Shown here piece by piece: positions 1 to 9,194 of a stretch of 64,000 bases of DNA. The DNA lies in the NCBI GenBank assembly GCA_014284505.1, contig JAAFYY010000001.1, positions 5,877,845 to 5,941,844 of the forward strand, read 5' to 3'. The translations under genes and the position numbers were made by a program. The notes beneath the pieces are model-generated. The model was not told the origin of the DNA and searched no databases. It saw only the letters and a program-made list of their open reading frames with translations. Every line of letters starts with the position of its first letter. Position 1 is the stretch's first letter. This stretch comes from Streptacidiphilus sp. 4-A2. GTDB lineage: Bacteria; Actinomycetota; Actinomycetes; Streptomycetales; Streptomycetaceae.

Positions 1-2681
1 GAGTGCCCGCTCGAAGTAGTCCAGGCTGTCCACGTAGTCCGCGGTGATCCGGCCGACCGAGCCGAGCTCCTGGAGCACATGGGCCTCGCCGATGCGGCTG
101 CCGTACTCCTGATAGATCGTCAGAGACCCTTGCAGCAGCCGGGTCGCGGCCGCACAGTCGCCCATCATCAGCCTGACCCGGCCGAGTTCCCATCCGGCAT
201 TGGCCTCGCCGGCGCGCTCGCCTTCTTCCTGATAGATCGTCAGTGCCTGTTCCAGTGGCGGGAGGGCCTCCAGGGTGACCCCGGCCATCAGCCGCAGCCG
301 CCCCGACTCGCACAGCGCGTTGGCCTCGGCGACCCGGTCCCCGTGCTCCCGGGCCAGGCCCACGGCGGTGCGGTGCAGCGCCGCCGCCTGCGACCAGGGG
401 CCCTCCATCTGTAGGAAGGCACCGAGGGCGGAGGTGAGCGCGAGCACCCGCTCCGGGTGGCGGCGCGGGTCGAGCTGGGTGGTGGCGGCGATCAGGTTGT
501 CCCGCTCCAGCCGCATCCAGGCCATCGCCGTCGCCTGGTCGGCCACCTCGGGCGCAGCCACCGGCGGCCGGGCCACCGTGCGCAGGCCGGGCCGGTGCCT
601 GCGGGCCAGGCAGCAGTCGGCGGTGTCGGCGGTGAACTGGTAGTAGTCGAGCAGCCGCAGCCGCGCGGCCTCGCGCTCCGCGGCCGGGTCCTCGGCCACC
701 AGGCCCTGCGCGCGCAGCCGCACCAGGTCGTGGAACCGGTAGCGTCCGGGCGTGTGCTGGGTGAGCAGGCTGTGGTCCAGCAGGGACTCCAGCATCCGCT
801 CGGCGGTGCGCCGGTCGGTCCCGGCCAGGTTGGCGGCGGCGTAGGCGTCGAAGTCCGCACCGGGGACCAGGGCCAGCAGCCGGAACAGCCGCTGCTCGGT
901 GTCCAGCAGCTCCTGGTAGGAGAGGTCGAGCACCGCCGTCAGATTGCGTTCCTCGTCGCTGAGGTAGTCCAGGCGGCTGTGCTCGTCCCGTAGTTGGGCG
1001 ACCACGTCCTGGACCCGGAGCGAACGGTGGTGGCGCAGCCGGGCCCCGGCGATGCGCACGGCCAGCGGCAGGCAGCCGCAGAGCGCGACCAGTTCGCTGA
1101 CGGCCGCGGAGCCCTCGGGGATCCGGCCGGGACCGGCGACCTTCTGCAGCAGGGTGGCGGCCTCCTCCTCGGACAGCAGGCCCAGGCTGAGGGTGTTGGC
1201 GTCGTCCAGGCCCACCAGCCTGCGGCGGCTGGTGATCAGCACCAGGCAGCCGGGCGTGCCCGGCAGCAGCGGGCGGACCTGGGCCGCGCCCACGGCGTTG
1301 TCCAGCAGCACCAGGGTCCTGGTCCCGGCCAGCCGCTCGCGGTAGAACGCGGCGCGCTCGCCGAGGTCGTGCGGGATGAGCTGCTGCGGGACGCCGAGCG
1401 AGCGCAGCAGCCGGTCCAGCGCGTCACCGGCGGTCAGCGGCGCGACGCCGGGGGTGTGGCCGCGCAGGTCGACGAAGAGCTGGCCGTCGGGGAAGCAGCC
1501 GCGCACCGAGTGGGCAGCGTGGATCGCCAGGGCGGACTTGCCGACCCCGGCCATGCCGTCGATCGCGCTGACCACGACCATCCCGGAGGCGCTGCCCGCA
1601 GGGGCCGCGTGCGCGAGCCGGCCGAGCTCCGCCAGCTCCCGGGTCCGCCCGGTGAACACCCGGCTGTCGGCAGGCAGCTGGTAGCGGGAACCGGTGTGCG
1701 GAACGGATTCGGGACGGCCGGCCGCGGCCGTGCCGGTGCCGGTGGCAATACCGGTGGCAATACCCGTGGCGATACCCGTGGCGGCGGCAAGGCCGGCAGC
1801 GGCACCGGTCGCGGCGAGGCCGCCCGCCCCGGGACCGGTCGCCGCGGCGCCGGGCGCGGTCGTCACGGCGGGCCGGTACCGGCGGCCTGGCCGGTGTTCG
1901 TGGTGCCGCCGCCGGTCTCGCGCGGGCCGGGGGCGGCCAGCTGTCGGATCCGCGTCCAGGATCCGCCGGTGCAGTGCGGCCAGCGGCGGGGAGGGTTCCA
2001 GGCCCAGCTCCTCGACCAGCGTGGCGCGCAGGGCCCGGAAGACCTCCAGTGCCTCCGCCTGGCGTCCGCCCTGGAACAGGGCCGTCATCAACTGCCCGTG
2101 CAGCGCCTCCCGCAGCGGGTGCGCGCTGGCCAGCGCGCGGATCTCCGGCACCAGTTCGCGGTGCCGCCCCAGCCGCAGATCCGCCTCGACCCGACCCTCC
2201 AGCGCCAGCAGCCGGGTCTCCTGGAGGTGCTGCGCCTGGGCCTGTACGTCGACGGTGGGCAGGAGGTCGGCGAAGGGCTCGCCGCGCCACAGCTCCAGCG
2301 TCCGGCCAGCCCGTCGGCGGCGGCGGCGAAGTCACCCGCCTGAAGGGTCTGCAGGCCGCGGCGGCAGCCGTCCAGGAACAGCCGCTCGTCCAGTTCGTTC
2401 TCGCCGATCTCGGCCAGGTAGCCGGGGGCGACCGTGCGGATCCGGGCACCGGCCTGCGGGCCCAGCTGGCGGCGCAGCCGGGAGATGTGGTTGCGCAGTC
2501 CGGCCGCGAACGCCGCCGGGCGCTCGTTTCCCCACACCGCGGCCGCCAGCTGCTCCCCGGACAGCGCCCGGTTGGCATTCAGCAGCAGCACTACCAGCAG
2601 GTCACGCGGGATGCCGGGCTGAAGCGGGACCGGTTCACCCTCGATCGTGACCGTCACCGGGCCGAGCAGGTTGAACCGCAT
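1..2681 (-). CDS. AfsR/SARP-family transcriptional regulator (3' end outside window, one frameshift)
   Basis: Predicted activator of the AfsR type, acting in the cytoplasm on secondary-metabolism or developmental promoters. The start is the ATG at 2681, preceded by a GAGGAGGG ribosome binding site. Domains seen in order: N-terminal winged helix (MRFNLLGPVTV; WGNERP; ISRLRRQLG), a bacterial transcriptional activator domain, a low-complexity linker with TGIA repeats, an NB-ARC ATPase with P-loop GMAGVGKSALA and sensor-like VLITSRRR, then TPR-like repeats (LALTSALGAFLQMEG; ANALCESGRL) running off the left edge. The frame shifts near 2310 inside the activator domain, where one base seems lost, because both halves read well in adjacent frames. 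The long rightward open frames over the gene are shadows. Which genes it controls cannot be seen. Confidence 0.85.
1741..1787. repeat. 12-bp tandem repeat encoding the TGIA linker
   Basis: About four imperfect copies of a 12-base unit (GGTGGCAATACC and variants) lie inside the SARP gene. On the coding strand they give Thr-Gly-Ile-Ala repeats between the activator domain and the NB-ARC ATPase. Confidence 0.75.
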
Positions 2682-2845
2682 CAGGCACCACACCCTCCTC
2701 GACCGCCCGCCCACCGCGGAACCCTGTTGCGGTGATCTTATGCGTGTGAGACGGGGGCCGGTAAGGATGGTGCCTGTCCCGCCCGCCGGTCCCCTGGACG
2801 GTGGGTGTCGGGGGCTGCACCGCCCCGGGTACCGGCGCGCGGGAC

Positions 2846-2902
2846 CACTGGACGACCGTGTCCCTGCCTGCGGCGGCTTGCGGGGAACACGGTCGTCCGG
2901 TG
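2846..2902 (-). terminator. Intrinsic hairpin terminator behind the NiCoT gene
   Basis: A 16-bp stem (CACTGGACGACCGTGT pairing with ACACGGTCGTCCGGTG, one G-T wobble) with a loop of about 25 bases lies just past the stop of the nickel/cobalt permease. There is no T tract, as is usual in Streptomyces. It may also shield the SARP promoter region. Confidence 0.65.
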
Positions 2903-2918
2903 TCAGTTCAGGCTCCGC

Positions 2919-4019
2919 TCAGGAGGCCTCGGCCTCGCGCAGGCCCTTGGACCACTTCTCCTCGATCCTGCCGTAGCGCCAGAGCAGCAGCGCCGCGCCC
3001 CAGGTCAGCACGAACAGGCCGACGATCACAAAGCCCACGTTGTTGAGGTCGATCCCGGCGATCCAGCCCAGGACCCCGGTGCTGATGTTCAGCTGCTGGG
3101 CGAGCAGGCCGAGCAGCTCCACCCCGCCGATCAGCACCGCGACCGCGACGCTGAGCGCGGTGATGGTGATGTTGTAGTAGACCTTGCGGACCGGCTTGGA
3201 GAAGGCCCAGTCGTAGGCGAAGTTCATGAACGAGCCGTCGATGGTGTCCAGCAGCGACATCCCGGCCGCGAACAGCACCGGCAGGCAGAGGATGGCGTAC
3301 CAGGGCAGCGCGAACGCGGACGCGCCGCCCGCGAGCACCAGCAGCGAGACCTCGGTGGCGGTGTCGAAGCCGAGCCCGAACAGCAGGCCCACCAGGTACA
3401 TCTGCCAGGGCTTGGTGATGGTCCTCATGACCGGGCGCAGGATGCGGTTGACCAGGCCGCGGTTCTCCAGGTGCGCTTCGAGCTCGGCCTCGTCGAACTC
3501 GCCGGTGCGCATCTTGCGGAACACCCGGACCACGCCGAGCAGCACGACCGTGTTGAGCACCGCGATGATCATGAGGAAGGCGCCGGAGACGCTGGTGCCG
3601 ATGATCCCGGTGTAGTGCTGGAGGGCCGAGGACCCGTTCTCGACCTGTCCGGCGAGGGCGCGCACGCCCAGCGACAGCAGCACGCACAGCCCGAAGACCA
3701 CCGAGGAGTGGCCGAGGGAGAACCAGAAGCCGACGGACAGCGGGCGCTGCTTGTCGGCCATCAGCTTGCGGGTGGTGTTGTCGATGGCGGCGATGTGGTC
3801 GGCGTCGAAAGCGTGCCGCATGCCCAGGGTGTAGGCGGTGACGCCCATGCCGACCCCGAACGCCTGGCTGCCGACCCGGTAGTGGGCGGGGCTGACGATG
3901 GCGATGAGCGTGTAGAAGCCCACAAGGTGGAGGGCGGCGACAAAAGCCGCCATACCGCCCATCCGGGCCCATTCGCGCCGGTTCAGCGCACCACGTATCC
4001 GTGCGACCGTGCCCGCCAT
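2919..4019 (-). CDS. NiCoT-family nickel/cobalt permease
   Basis: Secondary transporter for Ni2+ or Co2+ in the cytoplasmic membrane, 366 residues. All three NiCoT signatures are present: the HX4DH motif HAFDADHIAAID (His69 to His75) in the second membrane helix, GHSSVV, and LGFDTATE. About eight hydrophobic segments can be read. The start is the ATG at 4019 with AGGAGGGG upstream; a further in-frame upstream stretch lacks a better site. No frameshift. A perfect palindrome 43-60 bases upstream of the start suggests metal-responsive control. Ni2+ versus Co2+ preference cannot be told from sequence. The metal could serve Ni-superoxide dismutase, urease, hydrogenase or cobalamin synthesis, none of which lies in the window. 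Confidence 0.93.
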   Translation of the reverse strand: MAGTVARIRGALNRREWARMGGMAAFVAALHLVGFYTLIAIVSPAHYRVGSQAFGVGMGVTAYTLGMRHAFDADHIAAIDNTTRKLMADKQRPLSVGFWFSLGHSSVVFGLCVLLSLGVRALAGQVENGSSALQHYTGIIGTSVSGAFLMIIAVLNTVVLLGVVRVFRKMRTGEFDEAELEAHLENRGLVNRILRPVMRTITKPWQMYLVGLLFGLGFDTATEVSLLVLAGGASAFALPWYAILCLPVLFAAGMSLLDTIDGSFMNFAYDWAFSKPVRKVYYNITITALSVAVAVLIGGVELLGLLAQQLNISTGVLGWIAGIDLNNVGFVIVGLFVLTWGAALLLWRYGRIEEKWSKGLREAEAS

Positions 4020-4061
4020 GGCATACCCCTCCTGCTGTCCGCCCTGTCGCGGCAACAGTAG

Positions 4062-4079
4062 AGGTAAGAAAACTTACCT
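4062..4079. promoter_or_regulatory. Perfect palindrome, candidate operator of the NiCoT gene
   Basis: AGGTAAG-AAAA-CTTACCT is a perfect 7+7 inverted repeat with a 4-base spacer, located 43-60 bases upstream of the permease ATG. AT-rich palindromes are rare in this DNA. Half-sites of the AGGTWAG form recall DtxR/IdeR iron boxes, but the spacer is longer. TGCAA/TTGCA half-sites at about 4080-4112 vaguely resemble nickel regulator (Nur) boxes. The regulator is inference. Confidence 0.5.
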
Positions 4080-4137
4080 GCAACTAGTGTGCAATAGCGC
4101 TCTGCTTGCACAACGCCTCGCCCACCGGTGCGGTGCG

Positions 4138-4332
4138 CTAGTTCTTCTCGGCCGGCTCCTCCGGCTGCTCCACGAAGTTCACCCGGCCCAGCGAGCGGGT
4201 CATCGCCTTGAGGATCCACCAGGTCCCGATGCCCAGCACGGCGAAGATGATGAAGCCCAGGACACCCGGGGTGACCTTGTTGTCGTCCAGCGCGAGGATG
4301 GCCACGGCGGGGTGGTGCAGATTCACGGTCAT
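4138..4332 (-). CDS. Small single-pass membrane protein, function unknown
   Basis: A 64-residue protein starting MTVNLHHPAVAIL from the ATG at 4332. One membrane helix is clear (VLGFIIFAVLGIGTWWILKA), followed by a charged C-terminus ending EQPEEPAEKN. The gene lies between mca and the NiCoT gene on the same strand. I recall small membrane proteins of this kind beside mca in other streptomycetes, so it is probably real and conserved, but no function is known to me. The ribosome binding site is weak. Confidence 0.7.
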   Translation of the reverse strand: MTVNLHHPAVAILALDDNKVTPGVLGFIIFAVLGIGTWWILKAMTRSLGRVNFVEQPEEPAEKN

Positions 4333-4458
4333 GCCCCTATGGTCCCCCACCCCCGGCCGGACGACGGACCGGGGTCGGCGTGTCCAGCAAACACCCAGCT
4401 GACCGGCGGCCGCCCCCAGCCCGCACCCAGCCCGCCCACGCTCCCCGCGCCGCCCGAG

Positions 4459-4498
4459 CCCCAGTCCCAGTCCCAGCCCCAGCCCCAGCCCCAGCCCC
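4459..4498. repeat. Hexanucleotide (CCCAGC/T) tandem repeat
   Basis: About six copies of a 6-base unit CCCAGT or CCCAGC lie in the spacer between the small membrane protein gene and the mca terminator. No gene covers it. Confidence 0.8.
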
Positions 4499-4528
4499 GA
4501 CCGCACCGGGCTTCAGCCCCGACGGCAC

Positions 4529-4560
4529 CGGGCCCCGGACCCGGGCGGGTCCGGGGCCCG
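4529..4560 (-). terminator. Perfect 14-bp hairpin terminator behind mca
   Basis: CGGGCCCCGGACCC, a GGGC loop and GGGTCCGGGGCCCG form a perfect stem 20 bases past the mca stop. It is a strong GC hairpin without a T tract. Confidence 0.75.
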
Positions 4561-4580
4561 GTACGGGGCCCGGCGGTCGG

Positions 4581-5464
4581 TCAGGCCGGGACGATGTCGG
4601 CGGTCACGCCCGCGAACAGGTCGTCCTCGGGCAGCGTGGTGTCCACCAGCGAGCGGGCAAGCTCGTAGTCCTCCGTCGGCCACACCTCCCGCTGGATCTC
4701 CAGCGGGATCCGGAACCAGGGCCCGTCCGGGTCGATCTGCGTGGCGTGCGCCAGCAGCGCCCGGTCACGCACCTCGAAGAAGTCGCCGCAGGGAACCCGG
4801 GTGGTGATCTCCCGGGGCTTGCGGTCGTTCTCCTTCCAGCGCGCGATCCACTCCTTGTACGGGGACTCCAGCCCCCGCGCCTCCATCGCCGCGTCCAGCG
4901 CCTCGATCCGCGCCAGCGAGAAGCCGTGGTTGTAGTACAGCTTCAGCGGCTGCCAGGGCTCACCGGCGTCCGGGAAGGCGTCCGGGTCGCCCGCAGCGTC
5001 AAAGGCCGCCATGGAAATGGTGTGAGTCATGATGTGGTCGGGGTGCGGGTAGCCCCCGTTCTCGTCATAGGTGGTGACGACATGCGGCCGGAACTCACGG
5101 ATGAGCCGTACCAGGGCCTCCGTCGCCGTCTCCACCGGCTGGAGTGCGAAGCACCCCTCCGGCAGCGGCGGCAGCGGGTCGCCCTCGGGCAGCCCGGAGT
5201 CGACGAAGCCCAGCCATGCCTGCTTCACGCCCAGGATCTCGCGGGCCGTGTCCATCTCCTTGGCCCGGACCGTGTGGATGTTCGCCTCGATCCACGGATC
5301 GCCCTGGAGCTTGGGGTTGAGGATCGAGCCGCGCTCTCCCCCGTGCACGTCGCCACCATGACGTCGACGCCACGCGCCACATACGAGGCCATGGTCGCCG
5401 CGCCCTTGCTGGACTCGTCGTCCGGGTGCGCGTGTACCGCCATCAGTCGCAACTGCTCAGTCAA
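4581..5464 (-). CDS. mca: Mycothiol S-conjugate amidase (one frameshift)
   Basis: Cytosolic zinc amidase that cleaves mycothiol S-conjugates to release mercapturic acids in electrophile and antibiotic detoxification. The N-terminus reads MTEQLRLMAVHAHPDDES from a TTG at 5464, with the zinc motif AHPDD. The rest reads ERGSILNPKLQGD, the second metal motif HPDHIMTH, and the conserved tail WPTEDYELARSLV...DDLFAG. The length (about 294 residues) fits Mca better than the close homologue MshB. The frame shifts near 5340, where TCTG-GERGS is broken by one lost G in a G run; both sides match the family, so a sequencing error is likely. The DUF4307 gene diverges from it, and greA follows, a grouping I recall from other streptomycetes. 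Confidence 0.92.
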
Positions 5465-5559
5465 CGCCCCAAAGCCCTTCGTCGGTAATGCCTCCTTCTA
5501 TAGTGACGGACGGAGCGGCGCGGATATTTCGCGGTCCCGCCGAAGGAGGCTTAAGTCCC

Positions 5560-5969
5560 ATGAGTACTACGACCCAAGGCGCAGGCCCGCTGACGCCCCC
5601 CGCCGGGCGCTACGGCGCCGACCCGGAGACCACCGAGCGGCGGACCAAGCGCTGGTACCAGGTCTTCGCCGGGCTGCTCATCCTGGTCACCGCCGCAGTG
5701 GCGGCGGCCTACATCTTCCAGTCCTCGGTGAACGGCGAGGTGGAGGCGTTCCAGGTGGTCTCCCCTCGAAGGTACTGATACACCTCCAGGTGTCGAAGGA
5801 CGCCGGCAGCTCCGGCAACTGCACCGTGCGCTCGCGCGACGCGAACGGCAACGAGGTGGGCCGGGTCACGGTGAGTATTCCCAAGGCCGCGAGCACCTAC
5901 GACACCATCGTCGACCTCAAGACCAGCAGCCTGGGCACCACCGGCGAACTGGTGAGCTGCTCCTCCTGA
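5560..5969 (+). CDS. DUF4307 membrane protein (one frameshift)
   Basis: Small membrane-anchored protein of unknown function. It starts at ATG 5560 behind GAAGGAGGC. Residues 1-30 are a hydrophilic, Pro-rich head with TERRTKRWYQV, followed by one membrane helix (VFAGLLILVTAAVAAAYIF) and an outer domain with two Cys residues (NCTVRSRD, ELVSCSS). The frame breaks near 5765 in a CCCC run. Reading across gives VVSPSKVLIHLQVSKD, which fits the family. It is divergent from mca, and the pairing suggests a link with the mycothiol locus that is not understood. Confidence 0.85.
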
Positions 5970-6347
5970 CCCCGGCGCCCGACCCCGGCCCGCTCACCCC
6001 GGCACTGGCCCCGGCCCCAGCCCTGGCCCTGGCCCGCTGACCCCGCCCCGACACCGGCCCGCCGCTCCGGCCCCCGGTGCGCGGGTACGCGCCGCTCCGA
6101 CGCCCCGGGCGCCCCGCCGCCCGCCCTGCCCGCCGCTCCGGCGCCCCGCCCCCTGAAAATCCGGGCGCCGGGCGCCGGGCGTACCGCTGCGCCCCGGCCC
6201 ACGACGCCCTCCCGTGCGTGGACACTCCCGCCGAGCGGCCCGACATTGTTAGACTCGTGGTTTCGCCCCTTCCGGGGTACAAGCTTCCCCGGATGCGGGC
6301 GTTGCTTTGTATCCCACCCTCTTTCCATGTACCTACGAGGAGCACCC
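5970..6347. other. Spacer upstream of greA, low-complexity
   Basis: The first 200 bases are GC-rich low-complexity DNA (CCCTGG and CCGCTCCGG motifs) whose open frames look like shadows. The last 110 bases are less GC-rich and carry TAGACT near 6248, a plausible -10 element for greA. No gene is supported. Confidence 0.5.
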
Positions 6348-6845
6348 GTGACCCAGACCAGCGAAAACGTCACCTGGCTCACCCAGGAGGCGTACGACCA
6401 GCTTCGCGCCGAGCTGGAGCACCTGACGGGTCCTGCGCGCGCCGAGATCACCCAGAAGATCGAGGCCGCCCGCGAGGAAGGCGATCTCAAGGAGAACGCC
6501 GGCTACCACGCGGCCCGTGAGGAGCAGGGCAAGATGGAGCTGCGCATCCGCCAGCTGAACCAGCTCCTGGAGCGCGCCCAGGTGGGCGCCGCCCCCGCCG
6601 ACAACGGGGTGGTAGGCCCCGGCATGGTGGTCACCATCGCCTGGGACGGCGACGAGGACGACACCACCACCTTCCTGCTGGGCTCCCGCGAGGCGGCCTC
6701 CGACGACCAGGAGACCTACTCCCCGCAGTCCCCGCTCGGCCGCGCGATCAGCGACCGCAAGGTCGGCGACACCGCCAGCTACGAGCTGCCGAACGGCCGC
6801 AAGACCTCGGTGAAGATCCTTTCCGCCAAGCCGCACCAGGGCTGA
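6348..6845 (+). CDS. greA: Transcription elongation factor GreA
   Basis: Rescues backtracked RNA polymerase by stimulating transcript cleavage. It has 165 residues from GTG 6348, with GAGGAG 7-12 bases upstream. The N-terminal antiparallel coiled coil has the acidic tip region (EAAREEGDLKENAGYHAAREEQG) and MELRIRQLNQLLERA. The C-terminal FKBP-like domain ends GRAISDRKVGDTASYELPNG. The tip residues D and E are present, so it should be active. No frameshift. The leader from about 6240 may hold its own promoter. Confidence 0.96.
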   Translation: MTQTSENVTWLTQEAYDQLRAELEHLTGPARAEITQKIEAAREEGDLKENAGYHAAREEQGKMELRIRQLNQLLERAQVGAAPADNGVVGPGMVVTIAWDGDEDDTTTFLLGSREAASDDQETYSPQSPLGRAISDRKVGDTASYELPNGRKTSVKILSAKPHQG

Positions 6846-6920
6846 GGCAGCACCCGGGCTGATCCCGCCCGCACCGGCGGCGCGCCAGGACCGCCGCCGA
6901 CGCCGGTGCCAGCGCCGCCC

Positions 6921-6969
6921 CCAGGGGCCGTGGCCGGCACGGCCGCCCCGGCCGCCGCCCGGCCCCTGG
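6921..6969. terminator. Hairpin between greA and the leftward array
   Basis: CCAGGGGCCG and CGGCCCCTGG form a perfect 10-bp stem around a GC-rich loop in the convergent spacer. It could end transcription from both sides. Confidence 0.55.
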
Positions 6970-7008
6970 CGCGCGCATCAGCCCGGCGCGCGGGGCCCGC
7001 TGCGGCGG

Positions 7009-7883
7009 TCAGGGGCTGACCCGGCCCTGGATCACGTCCTTGAGGTCCGGCACATGGCCGAAGATCGCGCTGGTGGTGATGCCCAGCTGCCGGGCGATGC
7101 CCTCGAAGCCCAGAGGATTGCCGGGCAGCAGGGCACGGATCCGGGCCAGCAGGTCGGGCGTCATGAGCGGAGGAGTCGCGGCCGCGCCGAAGAGCGCGAG
7201 GTCGTTCCACTCGATTCCCCTGGGGAGCACCGGCCACGGGTTGTCCAGGTGGAAGTAGTCCCAGTGCGAGAGCCCGAGCACGTGGTCGGAGTGCCCCAGC
7301 GCCCTGAGTATGTCCATGTACTGGGCCTGGGAGAACACATAACCGACGTCCTCGCCGGCCCGGCCCGCGTCGTCCGGGTCCACCGGATCGTTCGCCAGGG
7401 CAGAGGCCAGCAGGGAATGGTCCACCGGCCCGGCGGCGAAGTCGAGGAACACCGAGGGATCAGCTCCGAGGGGCTTCGGCCTGACCCCGTCGACATACTC
7501 CTCGTCGGCGTCCTCGCTCTCGGTGTCCTCGCTCCCGGTGTCCTCGCTCCCGGTGTCCTCGCTCCCGGTGTCCTCGCTCTCGATGTCCTCGCCGTCGAAG
7601 CCCGGCCAGGAGTGGTACCTGTGCACGGGCGCCCCGGGACGATGCACCTCCATCTCCAAGGTGTCGGAGTCGTAGACGAAGGAGGCGAGCACCGGGATCC
7701 CCAGCCGTCGGCTGACAGGTCCGGCCAGCGCGAAGGAGTTGTTGTCCTGACGGACCGGTCCGGGTAGACCAGGCAGAACCCCGGCCCCGCCGGTACGCCG
7801 TAGCCGACAGCGCACAACTCACCTACAGCAGGGGCAACTTGGTCCAACGCTGCCGGTATCAGAAGAGTCCCGTTCGACGGCAC
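7009..7883 (-). CDS. Hypothetical protein with acidic SEDTG repeats (one frameshift)
   Basis: Unrecognised protein of about 290 residues. The start is GTG 7883 behind a clear GGAGGTGGGA site, giving VPSNGTLLIPAALDQVAPAV. The frame shifts near 7755, after LVYPDRSVRQDNNSF. The middle holds an acidic pentapeptide repeat (SEDTG, five copies, then SEDADEE). The C-terminal half has aromatic-rich segments (LGLSHWDYFHLDNPWPVLP) and ends with a segment resembling a helix-turn-helix (IARQLGITTSAIFGHVPDLKD). No signal peptide or membrane helix. It is the last gene of the leftward array that includes the radical SAM and methyltransferase genes. Its function is unknown. Confidence 0.65.
7516..7590. repeat. 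15-bp coding minisatellite (SEDTG repeat)
   Basis: Five near-identical 15-base units (based on TCGGTGTCCTCGCTC) encode the acidic pentapeptide repeat of the preceding gene. Copy number is likely to vary between strains because the unit is in frame. Confidence 0.85.
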
Positions 7884-8023
7884 GCTCCCACCTCCTCTGG
7901 TCTTCCCCGGATCACTGAAGGGCCGAGGACAGGAGGCTACGCGGCGGGCGGGTCCCGAGCCATCGAGATTCAGGGCCCCGGTCCCCGTGCGCCGAACCTC
8001 GCGGACAGATCCGCCCCCGCATG

Positions 8024-9182
8024 TCAGACGGCTTGCTGTGGCGGGTCCAGGGTGACCGACCATCCGCGCCGGGAGAGTGTTGTCCGGCCGTCCGGAGTGA
8101 TCGTGACCGAGGCCCCGTACACGGGCAGTGCGCCTGTGGACAGCCAGTCGTGGCGGATGCCGTCCAGGACGTCCCACAGCCGGCGGGGTCCTGCCTGGTG
8201 GACTGTCGGCGGCTCGCCCTTGCGGCCGGTGGCCCGGGCCCATGAACCGTCGTCGTGGACCATGACCGCCGTACGCAACCCGTCCCCGTCCTCGGCATAC
8301 CCGTGCTGGACCCCGGGGGACGTGAGCGCGAACGCCGACATCAGCTCCCAGGTCTCCGCCACCTGCACCACGGGATACCTGCCCGGGGCGACGTCCTCCC
8401 CCTCATCGGTCCAGGCGTGCCGGGTGCCGGGCGGCGGCGGATAGTCGTGGCCCGAACGGGCGCCCATGAATCCGGCGCGCTCCGGGGTGACCTGTCCCCG
8501 CGCCCCGCCGTCCGGCGTCCGGTCGGCGGCGATCACCAGACCCGTACCGGCGAGGTTGGTGACCAGCCGCCCGCCGGCTCTGAGGGCGGTCAGCCACGCT
8601 GCGGGAACACCGGGCATGCCGACCGTGGACACGATGCGGTCGAACGTGCCGGGCAGCGGGCCGGTCATCAGGTCGCACACCGTCATCCGGGGCCCCAGTC
8701 CGAGGGCACCCAGGCGCTCGCTCGCGGCCCGCACCAGATAGGGGTCGACGTCGACGCTGGTGACCTGCTCGTCGCCGAGCCGGTCGGCCAGGAGCCCGGT
8801 GGTGTAGCCGCTCCCGGTGACGCACAGCACGTCGCAGCTGTCCGTGATCACGGCTTGGTCGAGCATCGTCACGACCAGACCAGGCAGTGTGCTGGACGAA
8901 GTGGGCAGCCCATCGGGGGTGCTCGCCGGGCCCGGCCGCGTCGGCGTGCACGCTGCCGACCCGGGTGACCAGCGTCCGGTTGCTGTAGGCCGCGTGCAGC
9001 AGCGCAGCGGGTCCGCCGCTCCCACCGCAGCACCTGACCACCCTCCCCGGGCAGGAACCGCCACCAGTTCGGCACCAGCAGATGCCGTGGCGTCATGGCC
9101 ACCGCCCGATGCCATGGGAGGACGGGTGAACGATCTCGGTGGCCAGGGCGACAGCACGCGGCCTCCAGTCCAACTCATTCAT
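8024..9182 (-). CDS. PIMT-like SAM-dependent methyltransferase of the peptide-maturation type (about three frameshifts)
   Basis: Predicted S-adenosylmethionine-dependent O-methyltransferase related to protein-L-isoaspartate methyltransferase. It resembles the subgroup found with ATP-grasp or lanthipeptide-type peptide maturation. The start is ATG 9182 (MNELDWRPRAVALATEIV). Shifts near 9096, 9040 and 8905 must be bridged to read TPRHLLVPNWWRFLPG, HAAYSNRTLVTRVGSVHAD and the SAM fold (PTSSSTLPGLVVTML; VTGSGYTTGLLADRLGDEQV; VDVDPYLV). The family motif DVGTGSGY appears as CVTGSGY. The start lies 12 bases beyond the stop of the radical SAM gene, so the two were probably co-translated. No ATP-grasp gene or obvious precursor peptide is next to it. 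Three breaks may be errors or decay. Confidence 0.75.
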
Positions 9183-9194
9183 ACCGCCAGCCTT

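Noticed and set aside
994..2343. Long rightward open frames over the SARP gene
   Set aside because: The reverse strand encodes clear SARP, NB-ARC and TPR motifs; the forward products are Gln/Gly/Arg-rich artefacts of high-GC codon bias.
4380..5969. 529-codon rightward open frame covering mca
   Set aside because: mca is certain on the other strand. Only the last part of this frame (from about 5770) is real, as the end of the DUF4307 gene.
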